From contig CAZGPG010000006.1 of NCBI GenBank assembly GCA_964527735.1, positions 1 through 64,000 on the forward strand: 64,000 nt of DNA, read 5' to 3'. This DNA comes from JBEBVQ01 sp964527735 (GTDB taxonomy: Bacteria > Bacteroidota > Bacteroidia > Chitinophagales > Chitinophagaceae). Of this stretch, positions 44,704-53,786 are shown piece after piece (within the stretch, counting starts at the first letter, position 1; every line of letters begins with the position of its first letter). The notes under the pieces are model-generated. The model was not told the origin of the DNA, made no database searches, and saw only the letters and a program-made list of their open reading frames with translations. The translations under genes were made by a program, and so were the position numbers.

Positions 44704-45396
44704 ATGAGCAGAGGCAAATACAATAAGAAGTTTATAATCGGGATAGCGGTGGCCTTATTGGTACCGCTATCTTTTTACGTGGTGATCCGGGTACTGGCGA
44801 AAGACAAAATCATTCTTCCCCCTTATTACCTGCCCGACCGTATTGAAACGCGGCAGGAAAACGATACAGTCCACTATGATACCATCTACCATCAGGTAAA
44901 AGATCTGCGGCTCATCAACCAGTTTGGCGAAACCGTTTACCTGAACAGCAGCCTGGGGGGAAAAATACTGGCCATCAGCTTCTTTCATACCGGCGATACC
45001 GCTACAGCCAATATGCTTACCCGGAACATGGCCCTGCTCCAGCGGGCATTCCGGAGGACAGGTATGAAGCAGAATGATACGCTGGTGCACTTTCTTACAG
45101 TTTCGTCGCAGCCGGAATCCGACAGCGCACCTGCGCTGCGCACTTATGCGTCAGGCTTTACCATCAACCAGGATCATTGGTGGTTCCTTACCGGTGAAAA
45201 AAATACAATTGACAGCCTGTGGCGATACGAACTGGGATTGGAGGATGTATCCGGCCATCCACCTTACGGAACCATTGTGCTGATAGATAAAGAACGATTT
45301 ATAAGGGGGTATTACAATGGCCTTGATGCCCTTAACCTGCGTACCTGCGCTAATGACATCGGATGGCTGGCGCTGGAGAAAAAGAGAAAGAAATGA
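44704..45396 (+). CDS. SCO1/SenC family protein lacking copper-binding cysteines
   Basis: This 230-residue protein has one N-terminal membrane anchor (10-30) and a thioredoxin-fold domain. SCO proteins normally deliver copper to the CuA site of oxidase using a CxxxC pair. Here the corresponding segment reads FFHTGDTATANMLT (94-106) with no cysteine, and the only cysteine of the protein is near the C-terminus (RTCAND). The later loop is SGHPPYGTIVLIDKERFIRGYYNG, so the fold is preserved. Copper delivery by the usual mechanism is unlikely. It sits in the oxidase operon, between subunit IV and the DUF420 gene. Its TGA stop falls in a heptamer comb. Confidence 0.85.
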   Translation: MSRGKYNKKFIIGIAVALLVPLSFYVVIRVLAKDKIILPPYYLPDRIETRQENDTVHYDTIYHQVKDLRLINQFGETVYLNSSLGGKILAISFFHTGDTATANMLTRNMALLQRAFRRTGMKQNDTLVHFLTVSSQPESDSAPALRTYASGFTINQDHWWFLTGEKNTIDSLWRYELGLEDVSGHPPYGTIVLIDKERFIRGYYNGLDALNLRTCANDIGWLALEKKRKK

Positions 45397-45448
45397 GTGA
45401 TGGATGAATTTTTCACTCATAATTCATAACTCATAATTCATAATTAAA
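45393..45448. repeat. Heptamer comb between SCO-like and DUF420 genes
   Basis: Eight 7-bp units keep register over 56 bases, for example ATGAGTG on the left and AATTCAT or AACTCAT on the right. It supplies the TGA stop of the SCO-like gene (45394-45396) and ends eight bases before the DUF420 start. The hairpin is imperfect. As the genes are co-oriented it may act as a partial terminator or processing site. Confidence 0.8.
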
Positions 45449-45456
45449 ATAAGAGA

Positions 45457-46044
45457 ATGCTTACTCCCATGTTAAAGAAGAATGATAAGCAGGCGCGCCT
45501 GTTTATCATTACTGTATCTTTTGTCGTGTTTGTTGCCATTACCATGCTCACCCAGGTAAAGCTGGATGTTGACCTGGGTTTTGATGTGCACTTGTTTGCG
45601 GGGATCAACGCCGTTATCAACTCCGGAGTATCCATACTGCTCATTCTGGCCCTCGTTGCTGTAAAACGGAAAAATTACCTGCTCCATAAAAAAATCATGC
45701 TGGCTACCATAGCCTTGTCGGTACTTTTCCTGATCTCCTATATTGCGCATCATCTGCTGGCAGGAGAAACCAGACTCGGAGACATTAATCATGACGGCAT
45801 TGTGGATGCTGCAGAAAAAGCAGCCATAGGAAGCGGCATACGGACATTCTATTACATCATTCTCCCGACCCATATCATTCTGGCCGGCGTCATTCTGCCG
45901 TTCATTCTGTTTACGGCATATCGTGCGCTTACCGGCGAATATACCCGCCACACAAAGCTCGCCCGGTACACGTGGCCGATATGGTTGTATGTGAGCATTA
46001 CAGGTGTGCTGATATATTTACTGATCTCCCCTTATTACCCATAA
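45457..46044 (+). CDS. DUF420 (CtaM-like) membrane protein with EF-hand-like loop
   Basis: This 195-residue protein has four to five membrane helices and His residues within the helices (HLF, HHLL, PTHIIL), as in the DUF420 family. A Bacillus member, CtaM, is needed for cytochrome aa3 oxidase assembly, which suits this position at the end of the oxidase run. Between helices, residues 109-120 (DINHDGIVDAAE) fit the EF-hand calcium loop at positions 1, 3, 5, 6, 8, 9 and 12. A calcium-responsive loop is therefore possible, but neither calcium binding nor any regulatory role is established here. Confidence 0.85.
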   Translation: MLTPMLKKNDKQARLFIITVSFVVFVAITMLTQVKLDVDLGFDVHLFAGINAVINSGVSILLILALVAVKRKNYLLHKKIMLATIALSVLFLISYIAHHLLAGETRLGDINHDGIVDAAEKAAIGSGIRTFYYIILPTHIILAGVILPFILFTAYRALTGEYTRHTKLARYTWPIWLYVSITGVLIYLLISPYYP

Positions 46045-46104
46045 GCCCGCAGAGGAGGTTATGAAATTTTCGTAATTTGTGACCTTTAATATTCGATTAA
46101 ATTA

Positions 46105-49100
46105 ATGAGGCTATCTTACCTGATAACACTTACAATACTATTATACTGCAGCAGTAGCAAGGCGCAATATGATACTGAATTCTGGTTTGCAGCGCCCGAA
46201 CTATCCCAAAACCTTCCATCCGGTAGCAACGATCGGCCTGTTTACCTGAACATTTCCGGCAGCAATAGCCCCTCCATAGTTACTATATCGCAACCGGCCG
46301 GGAGCGGCGGCGGATACATCCCTACCCAGTCTGTCATAGTAGCAGCGCATTCAATGCAGCGGATCGATCTTACCAACTGGATTGACAATCTGGAATGTAA
46401 ACCGGCCAACACAGTTCTAAATTATGGCTTGCATCTTACAGCTACGTCTCCTGTAATTGTATACTATGAAATCGCCAGCCAGCTTGCGCCTGAATTTTTC
46501 ATTCTGAAGGGTAGAAATGCACTGGGCAAGTTTTTTTACGTACCCGGTCAAAATATAATTGATAACGCAGCATGGTATAACCCTCCTGCCCGAAACTCCT
46601 TTGATATAGTCGTAACAGAAGATAACACTACCGTATCCATAACACCGGCCCAAAATATTACCGGGTATGCTGCAGGTACAACATTCACCATCGTAATGAA
46701 CCGGGGACAGGTCTATTCTGCCACAGCTACCAGCCCGTTACCCGGCGAGCATTTAAACGGCTCAGTGATCACATCAGATAAAGACATTGCTGTCACGGTA
46801 AAAGATGACGAATTATGGAGCAATACTATGTGGAATGGCAGTTGTCAGGACAGTGATGGAGACCAGATCATACCGGTTTCGTTACTGGGCAGGGAATACA
46901 TTGCAGTAAAAGGTCTGCTCAACGGCCCGGGAACAGGCCTTGGTGATCAGTTGTTTATCACAGCCACTCAAAACGGAACGACAATTACCCAGAACGGCAC
47001 TCCTGTAGCCGGCGTCACACTGAATGCAGGACAGACACACCGCCTTCCCGTATCCGTAGGCGGTGCAGCATCCACGTATATCACAACATCTGAACCAGCA
47101 TATATATGGCATATGAGCGGTTCCGGCTGCGAAATCGGCTCCACAATACTTCCTGCTATCGACGAATGTTCCGGCAGTTCTTCTGTCACCTTTGCCCGCT
47201 CCACCAACGAGCCGCTTTTTATTAACCTCCTCGTCCAGGCAGGTGGAGAAAATAATTTTTTTGTGAATGGCCTGGGAACCATTGTCACCGCAGGCCAATT
47301 TTCGCCTGTTCCCGGCACTTCAGGCAGTTGGCTCAGCGCTCAGGTCCAATTATCCCCACAAGCATACCCACAAGGCAATGTAATAACAGTACGGAATTCC
47401 TCACATATATTTCACCTGGGGGTTTTAAACGGAGAGCCAACAGGCACCGGTACACGATTTGGGTATTTCAGCGACTACAGTCCTGTTTCTGTTACAGCAC
47501 GTACAAAAAATTCCACTGTCTGTGAAAACGACACATTGTATCTCACAGCTGATACAATCAACGGCGCTGTATACAACTGGACAGGGCCAAACGGCTTTTC
47601 GAGCAATGCACAAAATCCGGTGATCCCCCATTTTACCGGATCGGACGCCGGCCCGTACGTAGTAATTGCAAATACACCTTGCGGACAACGTACAGACACT
47701 ATTCACATATCTCTCATAACGCTGCCCAAAGATTTTCTGGGCCCCGATATAGATACCTGTGCCGACAGCATTGTACTCAGAACCAATATCCAAATCCCCG
47801 GCATAAGTATTTCTTACCTTTGGGATAATGGTGTTATCACCGACACGTTAAACATCATAAATTCCCGTCAATATTCATTGCAAATCAGCGCAGGCAGTTG
47901 CATATCAAATGATACGATCAATGTGACATTAAGGCAAATACCCCGTGTAGACTTAGGTGTGGACACAACTGTATGTACTATTGATTTGCCAATAGAGTTA
48001 CAATCACTGCAGGCGGCAGGAAGTACTTTTCTCTGGAATGACGGAAGTACCGGCAACCAGATATCTGTATCAACCGGCGGGGATTACTGGCTGGAAGTCA
48101 CAAACGATAACTGCACCGCACGGGATACGGTCAATATATCCGTCACAATACCCCCCGATCTGGACTTCGGGCCGGACACAACATTGTGCAACTACGACCT
48201 GCCGCTCCTTCTTGATGGAACATCCGCACCAGGCAGCTCTTATCTGTGGAGCGACGGAACAACGAACCCCACCCTCCAGGTAACAACCACCGGTGAATAT
48301 GCTTTGCAGGTAACAATGGGAGGATGTATTGTCAATGACACTGTTCATGTCACTGTAAATCAGGCGCCTACGGTAAACCTCGGGCCAGATATGGCAATCT
48401 GCCTCTCTGAGACACCACTGATACTTACATCCGTACAGCCTGCGGGAAGTGATTACCTCTGGAGCAACGGTACTACACAACCCGACATCAGCCTGACATC
48501 AGATGGCAAGTACTGGCTGACCGTTACCAATAACGGATGTCAGGGCAGCGATACCATGCTTGTACGCGTGACAGCAGATCCGCAAATAAATGCAGGAACA
48601 GACACGACCATCTGTCAGCAACATCCGCTTATCATTGGAGATAGTGTCCCGGAAGCCATCTATACATGGAATACCGGGAGCTCTTCATCTCATATAGAAG
48701 TGTCTGCTACAGGACAGTATATTTTGACTGTCAATCTGCATGGATGCCTGGCCGGCGATACGGTAAACATTATCGCCATGCCACCTCCGGAAGCAGATTT
48801 GGGCAATGACCAGCACATTTGTTCCGGAGACACCATCATTATCTCTGCCGGCAATACTCCCGGCAATACTTATTTATGGAATACAGGAGCAAAAAGCGAA
48901 AGAATCACGGTAACTGAAGCCGGGATATATACAGTAACGGTAACATCGGAATATTCATGTACATCTTCAGATACTCTGTCTGTGCTTGCATTGCATATGC
49001 CTGAAGTGCGCCTCGGGGAAGACACTACACTGTGTATGGGGAATGCCCTGTTGTTATATCCCTACAGCGCACATGTCGACTCTCTCATCTGGTCGGACGG

Positions 49101-49482
49101 AAGCAGGAGTAGCGAAATTACAGTAACTGCTTCCAGTATATATACAGTAACAGGCTACAATAGCTGCGGCACGGATTCAGACGAGATCAACGTCGCTATT
49201 ATATTTTGCGATATAATGGTTCCAAATGCATTTACACCAAACAAAGACGGCTTAAATGATATATTTCGCGTTTTGGGAACCCTTGAAATGGCAGATGACT
49301 TCTCTATGAGCATATACAACCGGTGGGGGCAATGTGTGTACACCAGCAACGATAAATACGCAGGGTGGGACGGCATGTACAAAGGCTCAGCATCTCCTTC
49401 AGGCACATATGCATACATGGTACACTTTCGGATCAACCAGGAAAAACAGCTACTTAAAGGAAACTTCCACCTCATCCGATAG
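46105..49482 (+). CDS. Gliding motility-associated C-terminal (T9SS type B) adhesin-like protein
   Basis: This 1125-residue secreted protein has a signal peptide (to about 21), then an IgGFc-binding-type N-terminal domain (about 25-440, starting EFWFAAPELSQN). Seven Ig/SprB-like repeats follow, each starting with LGxDTxxC or a close variant and containing YLWSDGTTNP-type and GxYxLxVT motifs (about 480-1015). The C-terminal T9SS type B domain (MVPNAFTPNKDGLND, MSIYNRWGQCVYTS, WDGMYKGS) ends the protein. The repeat architecture suggests a surface-exposed adhesin or gliding factor. It starts 60 bases after the DUF420 gene, though it is unrelated in function. Confidence 0.88.
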   Translation: MRLSYLITLTILLYCSSSKAQYDTEFWFAAPELSQNLPSGSNDRPVYLNISGSNSPSIVTISQPAGSGGGYIPTQSVIVAAHSMQRIDLTNWIDNLECKPANTVLNYGLHLTATSPVIVYYEIASQLAPEFFILKGRNALGKFFYVPGQNIIDNAAWYNPPARNSFDIVVTEDNTTVSITPAQNITGYAAGTTFTIVMNRGQVYSATATSPLPGEHLNGSVITSDKDIAVTVKDDELWSNTMWNGSCQDSDGDQIIPVSLLGREYIAVKGLLNGPGTGLGDQLFITATQNGTTITQNGTPVAGVTLNAGQTHRLPVSVGGAASTYITTSEPAYIWHMSGSGCEIGSTILPAIDECSGSSSVTFARSTNEPLFINLLVQAGGENNFFVNGLGTIVTAGQFSPVPGTSGSWLSAQVQLSPQAYPQGNVITVRNSSHIFHLGVLNGEPTGTGTRFGYFSDYSPVSVTARTKNSTVCENDTLYLTADTINGAVYNWTGPNGFSSNAQNPVIPHFTGSDAGPYVVIANTPCGQRTDTIHISLITLPKDFLGPDIDTCADSIVLRTNIQIPGISISYLWDNGVITDTLNIINSRQYSLQISAGSCISNDTINVTLRQIPRVDLGVDTTVCTIDLPIELQSLQAAGSTFLWNDGSTGNQISVSTGGDYWLEVTNDNCTARDTVNISVTIPPDLDFGPDTTLCNYDLPLLLDGTSAPGSSYLWSDGTTNPTLQVTTTGEYALQVTMGGCIVNDTVHVTVNQAPTVNLGPDMAICLSETPLILTSVQPAGSDYLWSNGTTQPDISLTSDGKYWLTVTNNGCQGSDTMLVRVTADPQINAGTDTTICQQHPLIIGDSVPEAIYTWNTGSSSSHIEVSATGQYILTVNLHGCLAGDTVNIIAMPPPEADLGNDQHICSGDTIIISAGNTPGNTYLWNTGAKSERITVTEAGIYTVTVTSEYSCTSSDTLSVLALHMPEVRLGEDTTLCMGNALLLYPYSAHVDSLIWSDGSRSSEITVTASSIYTVTGYNSCGTDSDEINVAIIFCDIMVPNAFTPNKDGLNDIFRVLGTLEMADDFSMSIYNRWGQCVYTSNDKYAGWDGMYKGSASPSGTYAYMVHFRINQEKQLLKGNFHLIR

Positions 49483-49572
49483 GAAGCAAAATATATACGG
49501 CTTTAAAAACCGTTGCTTATTCACTCCCGGGGCAAAAAGATAAAACAACAAGAGAAATTGTATTTTTATCCC

Positions 49573-49770
49573 ATGAAAAAGCAATTCTGGCTTATCATTC
49601 CCGGACTTATACTCACTGCATATCAATCTTCGGCACAGTGTGTCATGTGCACTAAAACCGCATCCGAGCCGGACAATTATCTACTCAGATATCCAGCAAA
49701 TTTACACGCCGTTCCACTACTTCCACAAGAACAAAATCCGGACGCTCCTGCAGGATCAATTCTTTATTAA
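49573..49770 (+). pseudogene. Truncated copy of the small QCVMC membrane protein
   Basis: MKKQFWLIIPGLILTAYQSS is a signal peptide followed by AQCVMCTKTASEPDN, matching the intact 72-residue protein at 52341 in 13 of 14 core residues. After Asn the frame diverges and runs into the convergent SGNH gene, with which it overlaps by 86 bases. The C-terminal membrane segment of the intact copy is missing. Over the 42-base core the two copies differ at six sites, five of them synonymous, so this is an old copy. I read it as a 3'-truncated paralogue. Confidence 0.7.
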
Positions 49771-50749
49771 ACCTTGTGTCCCAGATATACAGCGCTTCCC
49801 CTACCGATGTCGCAAAGAAACCCAGCATAGCCTTAAAATAAGAATCCCTGAATACTACTGCTTTAAGATCGGACGTCCTATTATAAGTCCTTAAAGTGTA
49901 TTCCGTCTTCTCAAGTCGCACTTCCGGCACCATTCCCGGTTTCGGCATCCATTCCCGGTACGGCTCTGCTACCTGAATACCCAGCATCATGGTTTCATCC
50001 ATCTGCATCACCTGCCGCTCTTCGATTGTATAGTCTTCCATCAGTAATTTGCGGACTGGATAGCGCTCCCTTATTTTATCCAGCAGCTTCTGTGTGGCAT
50101 AGAAAGCTCCTGCATGATTCCAGTGCGAGTCTGTTTTATGATACAACTGTATGCTGTCTTTCATTACACCAAACTCCGCTCTCAGATCAATCAACTCAAA
50201 ATCAGGTAAGACAACTGTTAACCGCCGCTTTAGCAAATCCAGCTTACGGGGTATATTCCGGTTGGGAGGTACAGGAAGATACTCGTGATATACCGTATGC
50301 TTATCTGGAGGTACGATCATATACAGACCTATATGCAGGCTGTCGCAAAAGGCTTTCATCTCAGCTATGGCACGGCATGCATAATCTATCTGCTGCACGT
50401 CAATCTTTTCGGCGCCTATAGCAGCATCAAAAACATGTTCACTGCTATTACCCAGAAAATACCAGTCATCTTTACCCTTCCTGACTTTATCAGGAAGCGG
50501 ATCGCTCTTCAGGATATTTATCTTGAAATCTATATAATCTTGGGAAAAATAATCACGTAATGCAAAATGATCCGCGTAGTACAATTGCCACTGGTCGGAG
50601 AATGTCCATAAATCCTTTATTGAAAAAACCGGGCGTACTGCCATGGCCCTGTTTTCGGTCGTCTGCTTATTTTCATAAAACGGCATCAGCATAGTAGGCA
50701 GTGCACTGACCAGAATAAACAATACAATAAAAGTAACCCGGATGCCCAT
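49685..50749 (-). CDS. AlgJ/AlgX-like SGNH O-acetyltransferase-associated protein
   Basis: This 354-residue protein has one N-terminal membrane segment (residues 1-21) followed by an AlgX/AlgJ-type SGNH domain. Catalytic elements are visible: TDSHWNHAGA (Asp-His, about 211-220) and VVFRDSYF (Ser, about 298-305). Such proteins work with MBOAT acyltransferases to O-acetylate exported polysaccharides in the periplasm. It lies 3 bases downstream of the MBOAT gene, so both are almost certainly co-transcribed. No polysaccharide synthase is adjacent. Confidence 0.87.
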   Translation of the reverse strand: MGIRVTFIVLFILVSALPTMLMPFYENKQTTENRAMAVRPVFSIKDLWTFSDQWQLYYADHFALRDYFSQDYIDFKINILKSDPLPDKVRKGKDDWYFLGNSSEHVFDAAIGAEKIDVQQIDYACRAIAEMKAFCDSLHIGLYMIVPPDKHTVYHEYLPVPPNRNIPRKLDLLKRRLTVVLPDFELIDLRAEFGVMKDSIQLYHKTDSHWNHAGAFYATQKLLDKIRERYPVRKLLMEDYTIEERQVMQMDETMMLGIQVAEPYREWMPKPGMVPEVRLEKTEYTLRTYNRTSDLKAVVFRDSYFKAMLGFFATSVGEALYIWDTRFNKELILQERPDFVLVEVVERRVNLLDI

Positions 50750-50752
50750 TAT

Positions 50753-52177
50753 TTAAAATCTAAAGTATATAAACGGATTATAAGTATCAACAGACAAATA
50801 CATCAAAACAATATAAAAAATCATAAACAGGCAGCCGTAATAACCGGCCAGGGCAAACCTGTACCGTTTGAATACGGCTTCCATCCGGTTACGTACAAAC
50901 GGAAAAACAGGCAGGCTGCAACACACTGCCAGTAGGAGAAAAACAATAGTTTCACGATTGAAAAAAACATCCGGATAGAAAATGGTCGCATCGGCTTCCG
51001 GGGTCATAAAAAACATTTTTTTCAGATAAAGCAGGGCATCCTGCAGATTGTCTGCCCGGAAAAAGACCCACCCTATGCATACTATCAGAAGTGTATATAT
51101 GTGCTGTACAGGGCGCCACAACCGTTCCAGCACACGGTCGAAGCCGATACGCTCCACAACGATAAACAGGCCGTGCCATAGCCCCCATACGACAAAATTC
51201 CAACTGGCCCCATGCCATAACCCCGTCACAAAAAAGACGACAAGCAGGTTGACGTAAGTCCGCCCGCTCCCCTTCCTGCTGCCGCCCAACGGGATATACA
51301 CGTAATCCCGGAACCAGGAGGAAAGCGAAATATGCCACCTCCGCCAGAATTCTTTTACAGATCGTGAAATGTAAGGATAATTGAAATTCTCCAAAAACCT
51401 GAAGCCGAAAATCTTCGCAAGACCTATGGCCATATCGGAATACGCAGAGAAATCGAAATATATCTGGAAAGAATACGCCACAATACCAATCCACGCCACT
51501 CCGGAATGTATAAAGGCTGTTTCCTGTGCAAAGATCATATCTGCAATAGAGGCGAACGTGTTAGCTATAAGCACCTTTTTCGCCAGCCCGATAATAAACC
51601 GCTCAATGCCTTCGGAAATCATCAGGGGATCAGCCTTCCGGTTTTTTTCCAACTGGCGGGCAATATCCGCATACCGGATAATAGGCCCTGCCACCAATTG
51701 CGGGAACATACTGACGTAGGCCGAGAAATCAATAAAATTCCTGCTGGGTTTTATATCCCCGCGATATACGTCAATCGTGTACGACATTGTCTGGAACACG
51801 TAAAAACTGATGCCTACCGGGAGCATGATCTGTGGTAAAGCACCGAAATCCCGCCCGATACCCAGCAGGGTTAAAGCAGTCACCACATTTTCATAAGCAA
51901 AGTTTGTATATTTATAATAAAAGAGCCAACCCAGGCTGAATAAGACAGATAAAACCAGCCCCTGCTTCCTGTAACCCCTGCCGATAAGCATACCGCAGAT
52001 GTAATTTACAGTAATGATCAAAAGCATGACCAGCACCAGCATCTTTTCACTCCAGGCGTAAAATACCAGGCTGGATATAAGCAGCCAGAGATTCCTGAAT
52101 TTGGCAGGAAATATAAAATATACGATGACAACCGCAGGGAGGAAAAAGCTCAGGAATATGATACTGCTGAATAACAA
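50753..52177 (-). CDS. MBOAT-family O-acyltransferase (AlgI-like)
   Basis: This 474-residue polytopic protein has about eleven membrane helices. It carries the AlgI-like signatures LPVGISFYVFQTMSYTID, FPQLVAGPIIRY, LWHGASWNFVVWGLWHGL (catalytic His in the second WHG) and WRRWHISLSSWFRDYVYIPLGGS. It should move acyl groups across the inner membrane to the paired SGNH protein. TTG at 52177 is preferred as start because it opens MLFSSIIFLSFFLP, the usual N-terminus. The longer frame begins at another TTG at 52198. The substrate glycan is unknown. Confidence 0.9.
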   Translation of the reverse strand: MLFSSIIFLSFFLPAVVIVYFIFPAKFRNLWLLISSLVFYAWSEKMLVLVMLLIITVNYICGMLIGRGYRKQGLVLSVLFSLGWLFYYKYTNFAYENVVTALTLLGIGRDFGALPQIMLPVGISFYVFQTMSYTIDVYRGDIKPSRNFIDFSAYVSMFPQLVAGPIIRYADIARQLEKNRKADPLMISEGIERFIIGLAKKVLIANTFASIADMIFAQETAFIHSGVAWIGIVAYSFQIYFDFSAYSDMAIGLAKIFGFRFLENFNYPYISRSVKEFWRRWHISLSSWFRDYVYIPLGGSRKGSGRTYVNLLVVFFVTGLWHGASWNFVVWGLWHGLFIVVERIGFDRVLERLWRPVQHIYTLLIVCIGWVFFRADNLQDALLYLKKMFFMTPEADATIFYPDVFFNRETIVFLLLAVCCSLPVFPFVRNRMEAVFKRYRFALAGYYGCLFMIFYIVLMYLSVDTYNPFIYFRF

Positions 52178-52328
52178 CGTATCTGTTTTTGAACACAAGA
52201 TAAGCTATTTGGCAGGTTTGTAATAGCCCACCCTGCCCGGGCGTTGTAATCTATTGTGCAAGAGAGAAAACGTCAACCTTACCATGGGTGCAATTCAAAT
52301 CTTCGCTGTAGTATAGCATCAAAATCCT

Positions 52329-52337
52329 TAATTTTGC
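52329..52337 (+). promoter_or_regulatory. -7 box for the small QCVMC gene
   Basis: TAATTTTGC matches TAnnTTTG and ends only three bases before the ATG at 52341. The transcript would begin at or just inside the start codon, a very short or leaderless arrangement. Confidence 0.55.
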
Positions 52338-52340
52338 TTT

Positions 52341-52559
52341 ATGAAACAATGCCTGCTCATTTTTGTCTTATTCCTGGCATTTACAACTGCCGCGCCAGCT
52401 CAATGTGTAATGTGTACTAAAACCGCATCCGAACTGGATAATGACAGCGCAAAAGGACTGAACGGCGGCATCCTTTATCTCGCATCCATACCGCTGGCGC
52501 TCATGGGCACTGTGGGCTATATCTGGTGGAAACACAACCGGAATGTCAGCGGGCAATGA
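52341..52559 (+). CDS. Small QCVMC signal-peptide membrane protein
   Basis: This 72-residue protein has a signal peptide (to about residue 20), then QCVMCTKTASELDN, a short linker and one C-terminal membrane helix (ILYLASIPLALMGTVGYIWW). The CxxC pair just after the cleavage site could bind metal or form a disulfide, and could suit a lipid- or redox-linked function, but I do not recognise the family. It is the intact form of the truncated copy at 49573. The two lie on either side of the MBOAT/SGNH pair. It is followed 72 bases later by holB. Confidence 0.75.
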   Translation: MKQCLLIFVLFLAFTTAAPAQCVMCTKTASELDNDSAKGLNGGILYLASIPLALMGTVGYIWWKHNRNVSGQ

Positions 52560-52631
52560 TCCCTGACTAAAGTACGGCTGTACGGAAAATCCTTCGCCCG
52601 CTTTTTGTACCTTTACCCTTTACCGTATCGC

Positions 52632-53774
52632 ATGTTATTTTCCCGGATTGCAGGACAGCAACTCGCCAAACAAGGTCTGTTACGTATGTTGCAGCGCAAC
52701 CAGCTGCCCCATGCCCTGTTGCTCACAGGGCCGGAAGGAACAGGAGGGCTACCATTAGCACTGGCGCTCGCCCAATACATCTTCTGTACGAACAGGTCTG
52801 ATAACGATTCATGCGGCGCCTGTACATCATGCGGTAAAGTGCAGCAGCTCCAACACGCAGATCTGCACCTCAGCTTTCCGGCCATTGCCCCCAAATCCGG
52901 CGTCAAAGCGCTTAGCAGGCATTACATTCAGGATTTCCGGGAATTTGTCGCGCAGACTCCATACGGTACTACCTTCGAATGGCTGCAGCATATCAATGCT
53001 GAAAACAAGCAGGGCAACATCCCTGCCGAAGAATGCCGCAGCATTATCGAGAACCTCAATCTCAAATCATACGAAGGGGGCAGCAAGATCCAGATCATCT
53101 GGCGCCCGGAATACCTGGGCAAAGAAGGCAACATCCTGCTGAAGCTGATCGAAGAGCCGCCGGCTGGCACCTTCCTGATCCTTGTCGCAGAAAATACGGA
53201 AGCCATCCTTCCGACAATCCTTTCACGTACGCAGATCGTACGACTCGCCCCGCTCTCTGCCATTGATATTGCGAAAGCGCTTACGGAACGCAATCTGGCC
53301 GACGAACGCAAAGCCATACAGGCAGGACACCTGGCAGGCGGGAGTTTCACCGAAGCATTACGCATCCTGCGGGAAACGGAACATGATCTCTTCCCTGAAG
53401 TGCGTAACTGGTTTAACGGAATATTTACGAACAATGGCCTCATGATGGCCGGGTTTGTAGAAGACCGGGCAAAAGAAGGCAGGGAGCAGCAAAAGAATTT
53501 TCTACGTTACGTAATACAACTGCTGGAACAGACATTACGCTGCACTTATCTGCCCGGGGTGCCGTTGCCTTTGCCTCCGGAAGAAGCACAATTTGTACAG
53601 CGCCTGGCAGCGAGAGGGCTTCCCTACGACACGCTCCGGCAAATGGTTAAAGCCATTACCACAACGATCTTTCATATCGAGCGGAATGCACATGCCAGGA
53701 CCCAGCTACACGCATTGTCTATCCGGCTCGCGCACATTATACAGGGCAGGCCGGAGCTGATCGCGGAACATTAG
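52632..53774 (+). CDS. holB: DNA polymerase III delta' subunit-like ATPase
   Basis: This 380-residue clamp-loader protein has an AAA+ fold. The P-loop region reads GPEGTGGLPLA, lacking the Walker A lysine, as expected for the non-hydrolysing delta' subunit and not for DnaX. A four-cysteine zinc motif is seen (about 56-74). HADLHLSFP, LIEEPPAGTFLILV and LSRTQIV (sensor 1 and SRC-like region) follow in order. The clamp loader opens the beta clamp during replication. Start at ATG 52632. The longer frame has a TTG start. Confidence 0.92.
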   Translation: MLFSRIAGQQLAKQGLLRMLQRNQLPHALLLTGPEGTGGLPLALALAQYIFCTNRSDNDSCGACTSCGKVQQLQHADLHLSFPAIAPKSGVKALSRHYIQDFREFVAQTPYGTTFEWLQHINAENKQGNIPAEECRSIIENLNLKSYEGGSKIQIIWRPEYLGKEGNILLKLIEEPPAGTFLILVAENTEAILPTILSRTQIVRLAPLSAIDIAKALTERNLADERKAIQAGHLAGGSFTEALRILRETEHDLFPEVRNWFNGIFTNNGLMMAGFVEDRAKEGREQQKNFLRYVIQLLEQTLRCTYLPGVPLPLPPEEAQFVQRLAARGLPYDTLRQMVKAITTTIFHIERNAHARTQLHALSIRLAHIIQGRPELIAEH

Positions 53775-53786
53775 CGATAAGCAGGG

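Noticed and set aside
41841..46044. Complete cytochrome oxidase operon
   Set aside because: Only subunits III and IV and assembly genes are present here. Subunits I and II are not in the window.
49573..52559. Recent transposon or target-site duplication around the MBOAT pair
   Set aside because: The flanking copies differ at 6 of 42 bases and no transposase or terminal inverted repeats were seen, so only an old rearrangement is supported.
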